DNA of 64,000 nucleotides from Eisenibacter elegans DSM 3317 (lineage in GTDB: Bacteria; Bacteroidota; Bacteroidia; Cytophagales; Microscillaceae), in the NCBI RefSeq assembly GCF_000430505.1, contig NZ_KE387153.1, forward strand, positions 358,542-422,541, written 5' to 3'. The notes under the pieces were generated by a model. The model made no database searches, had not been told where the DNA came from, and saw nothing but the letters and a program-made list of their open reading frames with translations. How positions within the stretch are numbered: the stretch's first letter is position 1; the number at the start of each line of letters is the position of its first letter. Shown in pieces: positions 17,942 to 25,441 of this stretch. The position numbers and the translations under genes were made by a program.

Positions 17942-18727
17942 ATGAAAAAAACTACAATTTACGCAGCCAATGGCTTGTTGTCTGCAACGCTATGGCGCAC
18001 AGTATTGGTATTTGGGCTGGCAAGCCTGTTGTTGAGCGCTCCGCTTCGCGCACAAGAAGAAGACAGCAAGGTAAGCCTGAATATCTCGCTCAACTCTGAT
18101 ATTTTCTTTGGATTTTACCCCTTTTTCTCAGGTGCTTACAAGGGCAGTAGCGTCGACTTTACCTTCTATGGTATCCTCTGGTCGGGGGGCGCTGCCGGAG
18201 GCAGTTGGGGCAACTGGACAGAGTTTGGCATTGGTATTGGCATTCCGGTAGGTGATGCGCTCTATATCAACCCACAGGTAGGCTTGCTCAACGGTAGCCT
18301 TACCTCCGGCCTAGGGACTCCTGTATTGGCCGAGGGCTTAGTGCCCAACCTAACCGTAGGGCTAGGCACTGACGCGCTCGAAGGGGAACTATATGGGGGA
18401 TACTATATGGGGCTAGACCACGGTAACCCCACTACCAACAACTACCTACATTACTGGATCAATGGGGGTTACAAAATCTCGTCCTTCTTGTCTTTGGGCT
18501 TACATTTTGAGCAACTGCGCTTTACAGGGGGTAAGGATGAAGGCCCCGCACGAGAGGCTTTTGATTTCTATCAAGCCTTAGGGCCTTATATACAGTTTAG
18601 TGCGCCCAAGCTGGGGGCTTTCGCTCGGTTTAGCTCCGGCTTCGACCTCCGCTCAGATGCCGAAGTAGCCAAAAGCAGCTTTGAACAACCGTCGTTCTTC
18701 AAACTCAGTGTGGGCTTCGGATTCTAG
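17942..18727 (+). CDS. exported beta-barrel-like protein, unknown function
   Basis: 261 aa; signal peptide with hydrophobic core VLVFGLASLLLSAPLRAQ. The mature part is strand-rich, with FFGFYPFFSGAYKGSSVDFT, GGSWGNWTEFGIGIGIP and a C-terminus FFKLSVGFGF ending in Phe, which suggests a small outer-membrane barrel. I believe similar Bacteroidota proteins form a domain of unknown function (possibly DUF6733), but I cannot confirm the number. It stands alone with its own promoter; a repeat element follows 9 bp after the stop. Confidence 0.75.
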   Translation: MKKTTIYAANGLLSATLWRTVLVFGLASLLLSAPLRAQEEDSKVSLNISLNSDIFFGFYPFFSGAYKGSSVDFTFYGILWSGGAAGGSWGNWTEFGIGIGIPVGDALYINPQVGLLNGSLTSGLGTPVLAEGLVPNLTVGLGTDALEGELYGGYYMGLDHGNPTTNNYLHYWINGGYKISSFLSLGLHFEQLRFTGGKDEGPAREAFDFYQALGPYIQFSAPKLGAFARFSSGFDLRSDAEVAKSSFEQPSFFKLSVGFGF

Positions 18728-18736
18728 CTTGAGGCC

Positions 18737-18852
18737 ACGCCACCAGGCATTTTTGGAAAAGTAGCTCAAAGACAAGCTGAGGCCTCATTTTGAGGATAAA
18801 ATGAGACTTAGCCCACAGTTTTAACTAGAACTTGAAAAATATCCGGTGGTGT
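18737..18852 (-). repeat. convergent-gap element, copy C (reverse orientation)
   Basis: Reads in reverse relative to the other copies: ACGCCACCAGGCATTTTTGG at the left and AAAAATATCCGGTGGTGT at the right, with TCATTTT-GAGGAT-AAAATGA dyad inside. It fills the gap between the 17942 gene (+) and pheS (-). Confidence 0.8.
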
Positions 18853-18883
18853 AAATCTATTGTTAGCCAAGCCAGATAACACA

Positions 18884-18921
18884 ACACACCCTGAAGGCCT
18901 CAAGAGGTGCTCAGGGTGTGT
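18884..18921. terminator. hairpin at the pheS 3' end
   Basis: ACACACCCTGA (18884-18894) pairs perfectly with TCAGGGTGTGT (18911-18921), 34 bp beyond the pheS stop. The flanks are not strongly T-rich, so it could act as a terminator or as an mRNA 3' end stabiliser. Confidence 0.6.
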
Positions 18922-18954
18922 GTCTATAGTTCATTCCAAAAATTGGTGTCTTCG

Positions 18955-19989
18955 CTAGACCCCGCTAAACTGTCTCAAGAAGCGTGCATCGTTTTCGGTG
19001 AAGAGGCGCAAGTCTTTGATTCGGTACTTGAGCATCGCAATGCGTTCGATGCCCATTCCGAAGGCAAAACCGGTATACCGTACCGGGTCGATGCCACAGG
19101 CTTCGAGCACGTTGGGGTCTACCATTCCGCAACCCAAAATTTCGAGCCACCCTGTGTACTTACAGACATTACAACCTTTGCCTTGGCAAAGGTGGCAGGA
19201 GATATCTACCTCGGCGCTAGGCTCTGTAAAAGGAAAATACGAAGGGCGGAAACGAACAGCAGTCTCTTGGCCAAACATCTCCCGCACGAAGTGGTAGAGC
19301 GTCTGCTTTAGGTCGGCAAAACTTACATTTTCGGCCACATATAAGCCTTCTACTTGGTGGAAGAGGCAGTGCGCACGCGCTGAAATGGCCTCATTGCGGT
19401 ATACGCGCCCCGGCATAATGCTGCGAATGGGCGGCTGTTGCTCCTTCATCATCCGAATTTGGACGTTGGAGGTATGTGTCCGCAGGAGTACATCATTGGT
19501 ACCATTGCGCTCCACAAAAAAGGTGTCCTGCATTTCGCGGGCAGGGTGGTTGGGGGGGAAATTGAGGGCCGTAAAGTTGTGCCAGTCGTCTTCTATCTCG
19601 GGGCCATCGGCTACATTGAAACCAATGCGCTCAAAAATTTCAATAATGCGGTTTTTGGTCAACGTGATGGGATGCTGTGCACCCAAGCTATGCGGCAGTA
19701 CTGGCAGGCTCAAGTCTAGCGGGGCAGTAGCCCCCGAGGCAGTCTGCGCCGCTTCGAGTGCTTCTTGCGCTTGTTTGAATTTGGCAACAGCCTGCTCCTT
19801 CAGCTCATTGACTACCTGCCCAAACTGTTTGCGGTCTTCGGCGGGAAGGTCTTTCATCGCTCCAAAGAGGTCTGTAATCACCCCTTTTTTGCTGAGGTAT
19901 TGTAATCGGAACTGCTCTAGCTGTTCGGGGGTTTCGAGGCTGTATTGCGCGATGGCTTCGGCAGTGGTGCGGGCTTTTTCCAAACTCAT
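18955..19989 (-). CDS. pheS: phenylalanyl-tRNA synthetase alpha subunit
   Basis: Charges tRNA-Phe as the alpha part of an alpha2-beta2 enzyme. 344 aa from ATG 19989 (three extra residues if 19998 is used). The N-terminal coiled-coil arm is at about 1-90; class II motifs include HPAREMQDTFFV, FHQVEGLYV (motif 2 region) and GFAFGMGIERIAMLKY (motif 3). A zinc-like cysteine set CHLCQGKGCNVC is also visible near residue 265. pheT is not adjacent, as in many Bacteroidota. Strong promoter 45 nt upstream. Confidence 0.95.
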   Translation of the reverse strand: MSLEKARTTAEAIAQYSLETPEQLEQFRLQYLSKKGVITDLFGAMKDLPAEDRKQFGQVVNELKEQAVAKFKQAQEALEAAQTASGATAPLDLSLPVLPHSLGAQHPITLTKNRIIEIFERIGFNVADGPEIEDDWHNFTALNFPPNHPAREMQDTFFVERNGTNDVLLRTHTSNVQIRMMKEQQPPIRSIMPGRVYRNEAISARAHCLFHQVEGLYVAENVSFADLKQTLYHFVREMFGQETAVRFRPSYFPFTEPSAEVDISCHLCQGKGCNVCKYTGWLEILGCGMVDPNVLEACGIDPVRYTGFAFGMGIERIAMLKYRIKDLRLFTENDARFLRQFSGV

Positions 19990-20040
19990 AAAAAACAAGA
20001 AATATCAAAGCGTGAATAATACGGTCAGGTCGTGTGCTGA

Positions 20041-20072
20041 CAAAGTTATGGAATGTTGGGCGAATGCCCAAA
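20041..20072 (-). promoter_or_regulatory. promoter of pheS
   Basis: On the minus strand: TTTG (20072-20069), 20-nt spacer, TAACTTTG (20048-20041), an exact match to the Bacteroidota consensus TTTG / TAnnTTTG. The expected RNA start is near 20034, about 45 nt before the pheS ATG. The spacer carries a small dyad GGGC/GCCC. Confidence 0.75.
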
Positions 20073-20126
20073 CAAACCCTCAAAGGCTTTGTACACGTAT
20101 AGAGCAACAAACTAATATCACACCAC

Positions 20127-20639
20127 ATGAAATACTGGTACTTCTTTCTGCTCTTGGTTTGTTTGAGGGGCTTCCCCTTGGTTGGCCAAAACAACACCTC
20201 TTCAGATATTGGCTTGGAAGCTTTTCTGGAGGAGGCGATTTTTGAAGGACTTCAGGTGGAGGCTTTTCCGGCAGCTATTGTCGCGGAGATGCTGCAAAAC
20301 CCTGAGCTGTTTTTTGTACCCGAATGCCCTATTTGTGAGCCAGTACAAGCCGGTATGCGCCGCTACTTGGCCGAGGGTCTGGCTGCCGAAGGCGCAGAAG
20401 CGCAAGAGGCATACCAACGCTGGAAACGGCAGAATGGCGCAGTACAATGCAAAGAATTGGAGCACCTAGTGCGGACTTGTGTGGCTTTGCGCTTTCGAAG
20501 TGGCGATTGGGACGAAACTACCCAGCGCCGCCTTATGAGCGAAATGTCTGTAGGGAAGAAAAAGGGAATGACCAAAAAACACCTCTCCAATATTCCGGCG
20601 CGTAGCTGCCCCTCTTGCGAGGGGGCTACAGCGTGGTGA
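20127..20639 (+). CDS. small secreted protein with CPxC motif, unknown
   Basis: 170 aa; signal peptide MKYWYFFLLLVCLRGFPLVG, likely cut before QNN. Four cysteines fall in ECPICEPV and CPSCEG plus VQCKELEHLVRTC in the middle, so disulfide or metal binding is possible. The middle is helical and acidic. I do not recognise the family. It is divergent from pheS and its stop lies 5 bp from the stop of the convergent response regulator, with no terminator between them. Confidence 0.65.
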   Translation: MKYWYFFLLLVCLRGFPLVGQNNTSSDIGLEAFLEEAIFEGLQVEAFPAAIVAEMLQNPELFFVPECPICEPVQAGMRRYLAEGLAAEGAEAQEAYQRWKRQNGAVQCKELEHLVRTCVALRFRSGDWDETTQRRLMSEMSVGKKKGMTKKHLSNIPARSCPSCEGATAW

Positions 20640-20644
20640 GGGTG

Positions 20645-21019
20645 TTATAAATTCACATCGCTCAGCAGGCCTTTGATTTGGGTTACGAGGTTTCGTGTCG
20701 AAAAGGGTTTGGTCAGGTACAGGTCTGCCCCCATCTCGTAGCCCTTAGCAATGTCCGATTCTTTGGTCTTAGCCGTCAGAAACACCACCTTGGTATGTTG
20801 CAAGCCTTCTGTGTTTTTGATATATTGACACACCTCGTAGCCGTCTACTTGGGGCATCATAATATCTAGGATGGCAATATCAGGTTGTTCGTTTTTGAGA
20901 ATTTCTAAGGCCTCGGAGCCGTCTCGAGCAATAAAGACGGTAAAGCCGTTTTTTTTCATCAAAAACTCTAAAGATAGCAAGATATTGGGTTCGTCATCAA
21001 CAATCAGTACTTTGTCCAT
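20645..21019 (-). CDS. single-domain response regulator (CheY-like)
   Basis: 124-aa receiver with no output domain. Key residues are present: acidic pair D8/D9, phospho-acceptor D52 in AILDIMMPQ, switch T82 and K104 in TKPF. ATG 21019 gives the standard start MDKVLIVDDEPN; the frame is open to 21055. It lies about 100 bp downstream of the symporter-histidine kinase on the same strand and is its probable partner. With no DNA-binding domain it must signal through another protein or act as a phosphate sink. Confidence 0.92.
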   Translation of the reverse strand: MDKVLIVDDEPNILLSLEFLMKKNGFTVFIARDGSEALEILKNEQPDIAILDIMMPQVDGYEVCQYIKNTEGLQHTKVVFLTAKTKESDIAKGYEMGADLYLTKPFSTRNLVTQIKGLLSDVNL

Positions 21020-21122
21020 AAGCTTTCGTTTAAGAGGGCAGACGATGTGCTGCACAATGGTTCTGTGGTAAAATTAGTACAAAGCCCGCGAAAAAAATCG
21101 AGAAACACCCGATATTGGTGTT

Positions 21123-23837
21123 TCATTCAACGGAATCAGCAGGCTTTGGTTCTTTTTTTTGGGGAGAAAATGGCAATCTGAACGACAAGACCGTCCGTCC
21201 GGGCTGGCTGACCTGTACCCAAATTTTCCCTTTATGATGTGTGATGATGTTGCGACAGATGGCCAAGCCTAGCCCGCTGCCCTGTGGCTTGCGGATGGTC
21301 TGGTTTTCGACCTGAAAAAATTTATCAAAAATCAGTTCTTTAGATCCTTCAGGAATCCCCTTGCCATTGTCTTCGATGTCTATCTGTACGTGTCTGTTGA
21401 TTAGGTCATAGGTAGCATATATGATGACCCTGCCACGCACTGCCGGGCAGAACTTGAGCGCATTGGATAGCAAATTGAGAATCACCTGTTGCATCCGGTC
21501 GGCATCGGCCTCTATTCGGGGGAGGTTAGGGTCGAGATGCATCAAGAGCTGTACACCTTTTTCTTGAAATACCTGCCGCATAGACGCTGCCGATTCGCGT
21601 ATGAGGTCATTGAGCTGTATGGTCTGAAAGTGTAACAACTGCTTGCCCGACTCAAACCGCTCTAGGTCTAATACACTCAAAATCAGGCGCTCCATTCGTT
21701 CTGTTTCTTTGATGATGGTGTGTAAAAACTGCTTTTTCTCGTCTTCCTCAAGGTCAGGATTGTCATGCAGGATTTCTGAAAAAGCCCGAATAGAAGTAAT
21801 GGGCGTTTTGAGTTCGTGGGTTACGGTCGAAATAAACTCATTCTTGAGCCGATCATTGCGCTGCAACTCTTGCGAGGCCACCTCTAGGGCTTTAGATTTG
21901 CGACTCAGCTCTCGGTTGAGGTACACGAGCTGCTGCGACTCTTTGAGGATATCGACAATCTCGGCTCGGCCAATATCCGCCTCATCTACGACAGAGTTAA
22001 TCATAATACGGGCAGAAGCCGCACCGATAGTGCCCGCCAATATTTTCTCTGCATAACTAATGAGCCTCGTATCGACAGGGGCTGATTCTAAATCTATATT
22101 GTGTTGTTGGGCAAAACTTTCCAACAGCTGATTGGCGCGTTCATCTCCCAAAAAGTTGCTCAAAAGCGAGCGTAAATCAGGCATATATGCTTTGGCTTTC
22201 CAGATAACGGATTGCTCATAGGAGGTCGAATATTTGTAAATATTGACAAAAAGCTCGGCCTCGTGGCGTTCTTTGCGCCCTTGGCGGCTCAATACTGAGC
22301 CTACATAATATCCCAATACATTGCCCGATAAGCTCCAAAACAAGGCCGAAGAGATGGACGATAGCCCTGCCAAACCCGTAAAGCTCTCCGGGCGCAGCCA
22401 CGAGAACAGCACCAAGGCCTCGGGGCTGACCAAGGTGGGCAATACCAGCACCCAGGCCCAAATGCCTATCCCGATAAGCAAACCCAAGGACGCGCCTACT
22501 CGTGTGCCCTGTTTCCAATAAATACCCCCAATAACGGCAGGGGCAAACTGCGATACGGCCACAAAAGAAATCAAGCCGATAGACACTAGGGAGAAGTCTT
22601 TGCCTACCAACTCAAAATACAGATAGGCCAACAACAACACCACCAACACACTAAGCCGCCGCGTATAAATCAGCACCGTACGCCAGCGGCGGCTGTCTTG
22701 TTTGGGCAATACCACCTTGCTGACCAAGATGGGCATAATGAGGTTGTTGCTCAGCATCGTGCTCAGCGAAATTGTCGATACGATAATCATACTTGTAGCC
22801 GCCGAAAAACCACCTACATAGGCAAAAAGCGCCAAAGCAGGATAGCCCGCCGCTTGCGGAATAGACAGCACGTAGGTGTCGGCATCGACAGGGCTTCCGG
22901 CACCAAAAAACAAACGCCCCCCAAAAGCAATCGGCAACACAAACAGGTTAATCACCAGCAAATACAGCGGAAACAACCACACCGCCCGCTTCAGATGGCG
23001 CTCTTGGGTGTTTTCTACTACGGCGACCTGAAACTGCCTCGGCAAAAACCATACGGCCATCGCAGCGGCCAAATTCAAGAAAAACCACTCTAGGTGCTCT
23101 TCTGTACGAAAGGTAAAGTTTTGAGCCAACTCCGGAATCTCTGCGGCTTGTTTGAACAAGGGCTGCCAGCCTCCAAAAAGCCCGTAAGTTACAAAAATAC
23201 CAACCAATACAAAGGCCACCAGCTTGATGATAGACTCAAACACAATGGCCGTTACCATCCCCTCGTGGCGCTCATCGTTGCTGATATTGGTGGTGCCAAA
23301 AAGAATGATAAACAAGGCCAAACCCAAGGTAAGGTAAAAAGCGGTGTCTTCTAACAGCGCGACCTGCTGCCCGGCGGCAGCGGCCTCCACAACGCCCTCT
23401 GTCAAAATCAAAAAACTATTCGATATGGCTTTGATTTGCAGGGCGATATAAGGCGTAATGCCAAAAGCACAAATCAAGGTTACCAGCGCCCCGATGCTGA
23501 CACTCTTGCCATAGCGCGCCGACACAAAATCGGCCAAAGTATTGATATGCCGCACCTTAGAGATGCGTACAATCTTGTGCATCACCATCCACCAAAGCGG
23601 CATGGCCAAGGTCGGGCCTATGTACGTCGTCAGAAAAGTCAAGCCTCCTTCGGCGGCCCTGCCCACGCTGCCATAGTACGTCCAGGCCGTACAATACACC
23701 GCCAGCGAAAGCGCATACATATACGAGCGGTTGAGCAGGCTGCGCCCTTGACGCGCACGCCATTCACCCCAGTATGCTACCGCAAAAAGCAACAGCAAAT
23801 ATCCAAAAGACAACAACGCAATCAACCAAGTAGCCAT
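21123..23837 (-). CDS. sodium/solute symporter-histidine kinase fusion (CbrA-like)
   Basis: 904 aa from ATG 23837 (MATWLIALLSFGYLL). Residues about 1-500 are a 13-segment SSS-family symporter (PutP fold) with GSVGRAAEGGL, TISLSTMLSNN and QFAPAVIGGIYW. A linker and coiled coil follow, then the kinase: H-box STVTHELKTPITS with His674, N-box QVILNLLSNALKF, G1 DNGKGIP, G2 SGLGLAI. It should sense or import a solute at the inner membrane and phosphorylate the CheY-like regulator just downstream. The order small membrane protein, symporter-kinase, regulator suggests one operon. Confidence 0.93.
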   Translation of the reverse strand: MATWLIALLSFGYLLLLFAVAYWGEWRARQGRSLLNRSYMYALSLAVYCTAWTYYGSVGRAAEGGLTFLTTYIGPTLAMPLWWMVMHKIVRISKVRHINTLADFVSARYGKSVSIGALVTLICAFGITPYIALQIKAISNSFLILTEGVVEAAAAGQQVALLEDTAFYLTLGLALFIILFGTTNISNDERHEGMVTAIVFESIIKLVAFVLVGIFVTYGLFGGWQPLFKQAAEIPELAQNFTFRTEEHLEWFFLNLAAAMAVWFLPRQFQVAVVENTQERHLKRAVWLFPLYLLVINLFVLPIAFGGRLFFGAGSPVDADTYVLSIPQAAGYPALALFAYVGGFSAATSMIIVSTISLSTMLSNNLIMPILVSKVVLPKQDSRRWRTVLIYTRRLSVLVVLLLAYLYFELVGKDFSLVSIGLISFVAVSQFAPAVIGGIYWKQGTRVGASLGLLIGIGIWAWVLVLPTLVSPEALVLFSWLRPESFTGLAGLSSISSALFWSLSGNVLGYYVGSVLSRQGRKERHEAELFVNIYKYSTSYEQSVIWKAKAYMPDLRSLLSNFLGDERANQLLESFAQQHNIDLESAPVDTRLISYAEKILAGTIGAASARIMINSVVDEADIGRAEIVDILKESQQLVYLNRELSRKSKALEVASQELQRNDRLKNEFISTVTHELKTPITSIRAFSEILHDNPDLEEDEKKQFLHTIIKETERMERLILSVLDLERFESGKQLLHFQTIQLNDLIRESAASMRQVFQEKGVQLLMHLDPNLPRIEADADRMQQVILNLLSNALKFCPAVRGRVIIYATYDLINRHVQIDIEDNGKGIPEGSKELIFDKFFQVENQTIRKPQGSGLGLAICRNIITHHKGKIWVQVSQPGRTVLSFRLPFSPQKKEPKPADSVE

Positions 23838-23842
23838 ACCAA

Positions 23843-24043
23843 TCAAGGGTTTTTGGGGGGAGATTTGCGCTCTACCAATACTATCCACAATAGTACTATC
23901 CCGCCCCAAGCCAAGGCCACATACCAGTACATCGCAGGCAAGCCCTGCCAAAAACCTTCCACATTGAAGATTTGCAAGACCGGATAATGCAGCAACAACA
24001 AAGCATATACCGTACAGAAAACAAGTAAATGTGGACGTGGCAT
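23843..24043 (-). CDS. small two-span membrane protein paired with the symporter-kinase
   Basis: 66 aa from ATG 24043 (MPRPHLLVF). Two hydrophobic segments (LLVFCTVYALLLLHYPVL and MYWYVALAWGGIVLLWIVL) and a charged tail ERKSPPKNP. Its stop is 5 bp before the symporter-kinase start, so they are translationally close. Small membrane partners often precede SSS transporters and CbrA-type kinases; by position I infer an accessory subunit. The frame runs open to 24130. Confidence 0.7.
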   Translation of the reverse strand: MPRPHLLVFCTVYALLLLHYPVLQIFNVEGFWQGLPAMYWYVALAWGGIVLLWIVLVERKSPPKNP

Positions 24044-24417
24044 TTTTTGGTGATGGTAAGGTCTCACAAACATCCTGAAGCAGGCTATCTTAGCGCTACA
24101 AGGCCAATCTAGCACTAAATCTGCTGACAATCAATAACACACTGATTTTTTCTTGATGCTGCATACGCTGGTGTAGTTTCGTTCTTCGTAAAAAGACCTG
24201 CCGGGGTTTTCAAAACCCGACAGGTGTCACCAAGGGCAGACTCCCCTCGGAAGGCTTAATGCAGCGGGGCTAGTTGACCCCGCAGGGGGCTGATGTTTAT
24301 AGCCAAACGATAGACAAGGTATTCGTCCTCAATACCTTGATGTGCTGTAAAACATATCATCCCTTCGAGATGTAAGCCGTAGCACTTCTGTTGTTTTGAT
24401 TTACAAATTACATAGGC
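24044..24417. other. intergenic gap with hairpin
   Basis: About 370 bp without a gene. It contains the hairpin at 24196-24225 and a G/C-rich stretch GGGGCTAGTTGACCCC near 24267. The segment GCTGCATACGCTGGTGTAG near 24158 resembles GCTGCGTACGCAGGTGTAG at 8681, a short recurrent word. Confidence 0.5.
24196..24225. repeat. ACCTG...CAGGT hairpin
   Basis: Inverted repeat: arm ACCTGCCGGGGTTTT, a one-base loop, arm AAAACCCGACAGGT. Hairpins of this form are frequent between genes in Bacteroidota, as I recall. It lies 30 nt on the noncoding side of no gene in particular, in the gap between scpA (-) and the small membrane gene (-), so it may end scpA-upstream transcription or be a repetitive element. 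Confidence 0.6.
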
Positions 24418-25203
24418 TTATGCCTCATAACTAGGCTGCTCTTCGAGGTATTCGATCCAGAAATCATTTGCTTCTTCTTCGAGGTGGATATCAATAACTT
24501 GATTTTGGAGCATTTCCAAGATGGCCAAGAAGTTGAAAATAACAGCCAATTTGGGGTTGTCGGGGTAATCACGGATAATCTGACTGAAGTTAAGGCGCTT
24601 CTGTTGGCGCAGCTTGGTAGAGAGATATTCTTTTTGCCCCGATACGGTATAGGGATAGGGCACTACGGTATGGGGCACGTGGTCGATGCGCTCTTCAAAG
24701 CGGTTCAACACCCGCTCGTAGACCTTCATCAGTCGGTAGAGGTCTAGGTTGTTGAGCTCAAACTCTACCTCGTTTTGTGACGAGACCACCGCCAGCTCGT
24801 CCATGAGGTTGCCACGGCTCTCTTTCTGATTGCGCTCTTCTTCCAGTTGTTCAAACAGTGGCAGTACTGACTTGTATTTTTTGTATTCGAGCAGGTACTG
24901 CACTAGCTCCTGCCTTGGGTCTTCTTCGGGTGTTGCGCCTTCTTCGCGGGGGAGCAGCATCTTGGCCTTGATGCGCATCAGGCTAGCTGCGACTACAATA
25001 AACTCCCCGGCCACATCCATATTGAGGCGCTCCAACTGTTGGGTATAGCCCACAAAATCGCGGGTGATTTTGGCTATCGGAATGTCATAAATATCCAACT
25101 CATCGCGTTCAATAAAGAAGAGCAACAAATCAAAAGGCCCCTCGAAGAGCGGTAGTTTTATCTCAAAATCCAACTTTTTTCGAAAATATCGGTTATATTG
25201 CAA
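24418..25203 (-). CDS. scpA: segregation and condensation protein A
   Basis: Kleisin subunit of the SMC-ScpAB condensin, 261 aa. N-terminal KLPLFEGPFDLLLFFIERDELDIYDIPIA is the SMC-neck-binding start (split here only for reading), followed by EFIVVAASLMRIKAKMLLP. The middle helical linker has QELVQYLLEYKKYK; the C-terminal winged helix is around VIFNFLAILEMLQNQVI. scpB is not adjacent. An intergenic region separates it from dxs, which is divergent. Confidence 0.93.
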   Translation of the reverse strand: MQYNRYFRKKLDFEIKLPLFEGPFDLLLFFIERDELDIYDIPIAKITRDFVGYTQQLERLNMDVAGEFIVVAASLMRIKAKMLLPREEGATPEEDPRQELVQYLLEYKKYKSVLPLFEQLEEERNQKESRGNLMDELAVVSSQNEVEFELNNLDLYRLMKVYERVLNRFEERIDHVPHTVVPYPYTVSGQKEYLSTKLRQQKRLNFSQIIRDYPDNPKLAVIFNFLAILEMLQNQVIDIHLEEEANDFWIEYLEEQPSYEA

Positions 25204-25441
25204 ACAATTATACGCGAATATAGCTTATTTCCACTGTATTACCCGCATCTTGCGCAGTTTGTCATTTTGTTGTAGCCAATTTTTTTGGGGTCGTACATTA
25301 GGACAAACCAAGGTTTTTGTAGGTAATTTTTGATTTTATACAACAAAAAGTAAGTATGCGTGTTAGAAAAGCCATAGTTTATTTATCTTTCGCCCCAACC
25401 GCGCTCTTGCAATCCCTTTAAAACATTCAAAAAGTAAGCAG

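Noticed and set aside
19385-20245. 286-aa plus-strand frame crossing pheS and its promoter
   Set aside because: Runs antisense to pheS, crosses the divergent promoter and overlaps the 20127 gene; not credible.
20645-21019. PorX-type T9SS regulator
   Set aside because: PorX carries a large C-terminal domain; this protein is a receiver only.
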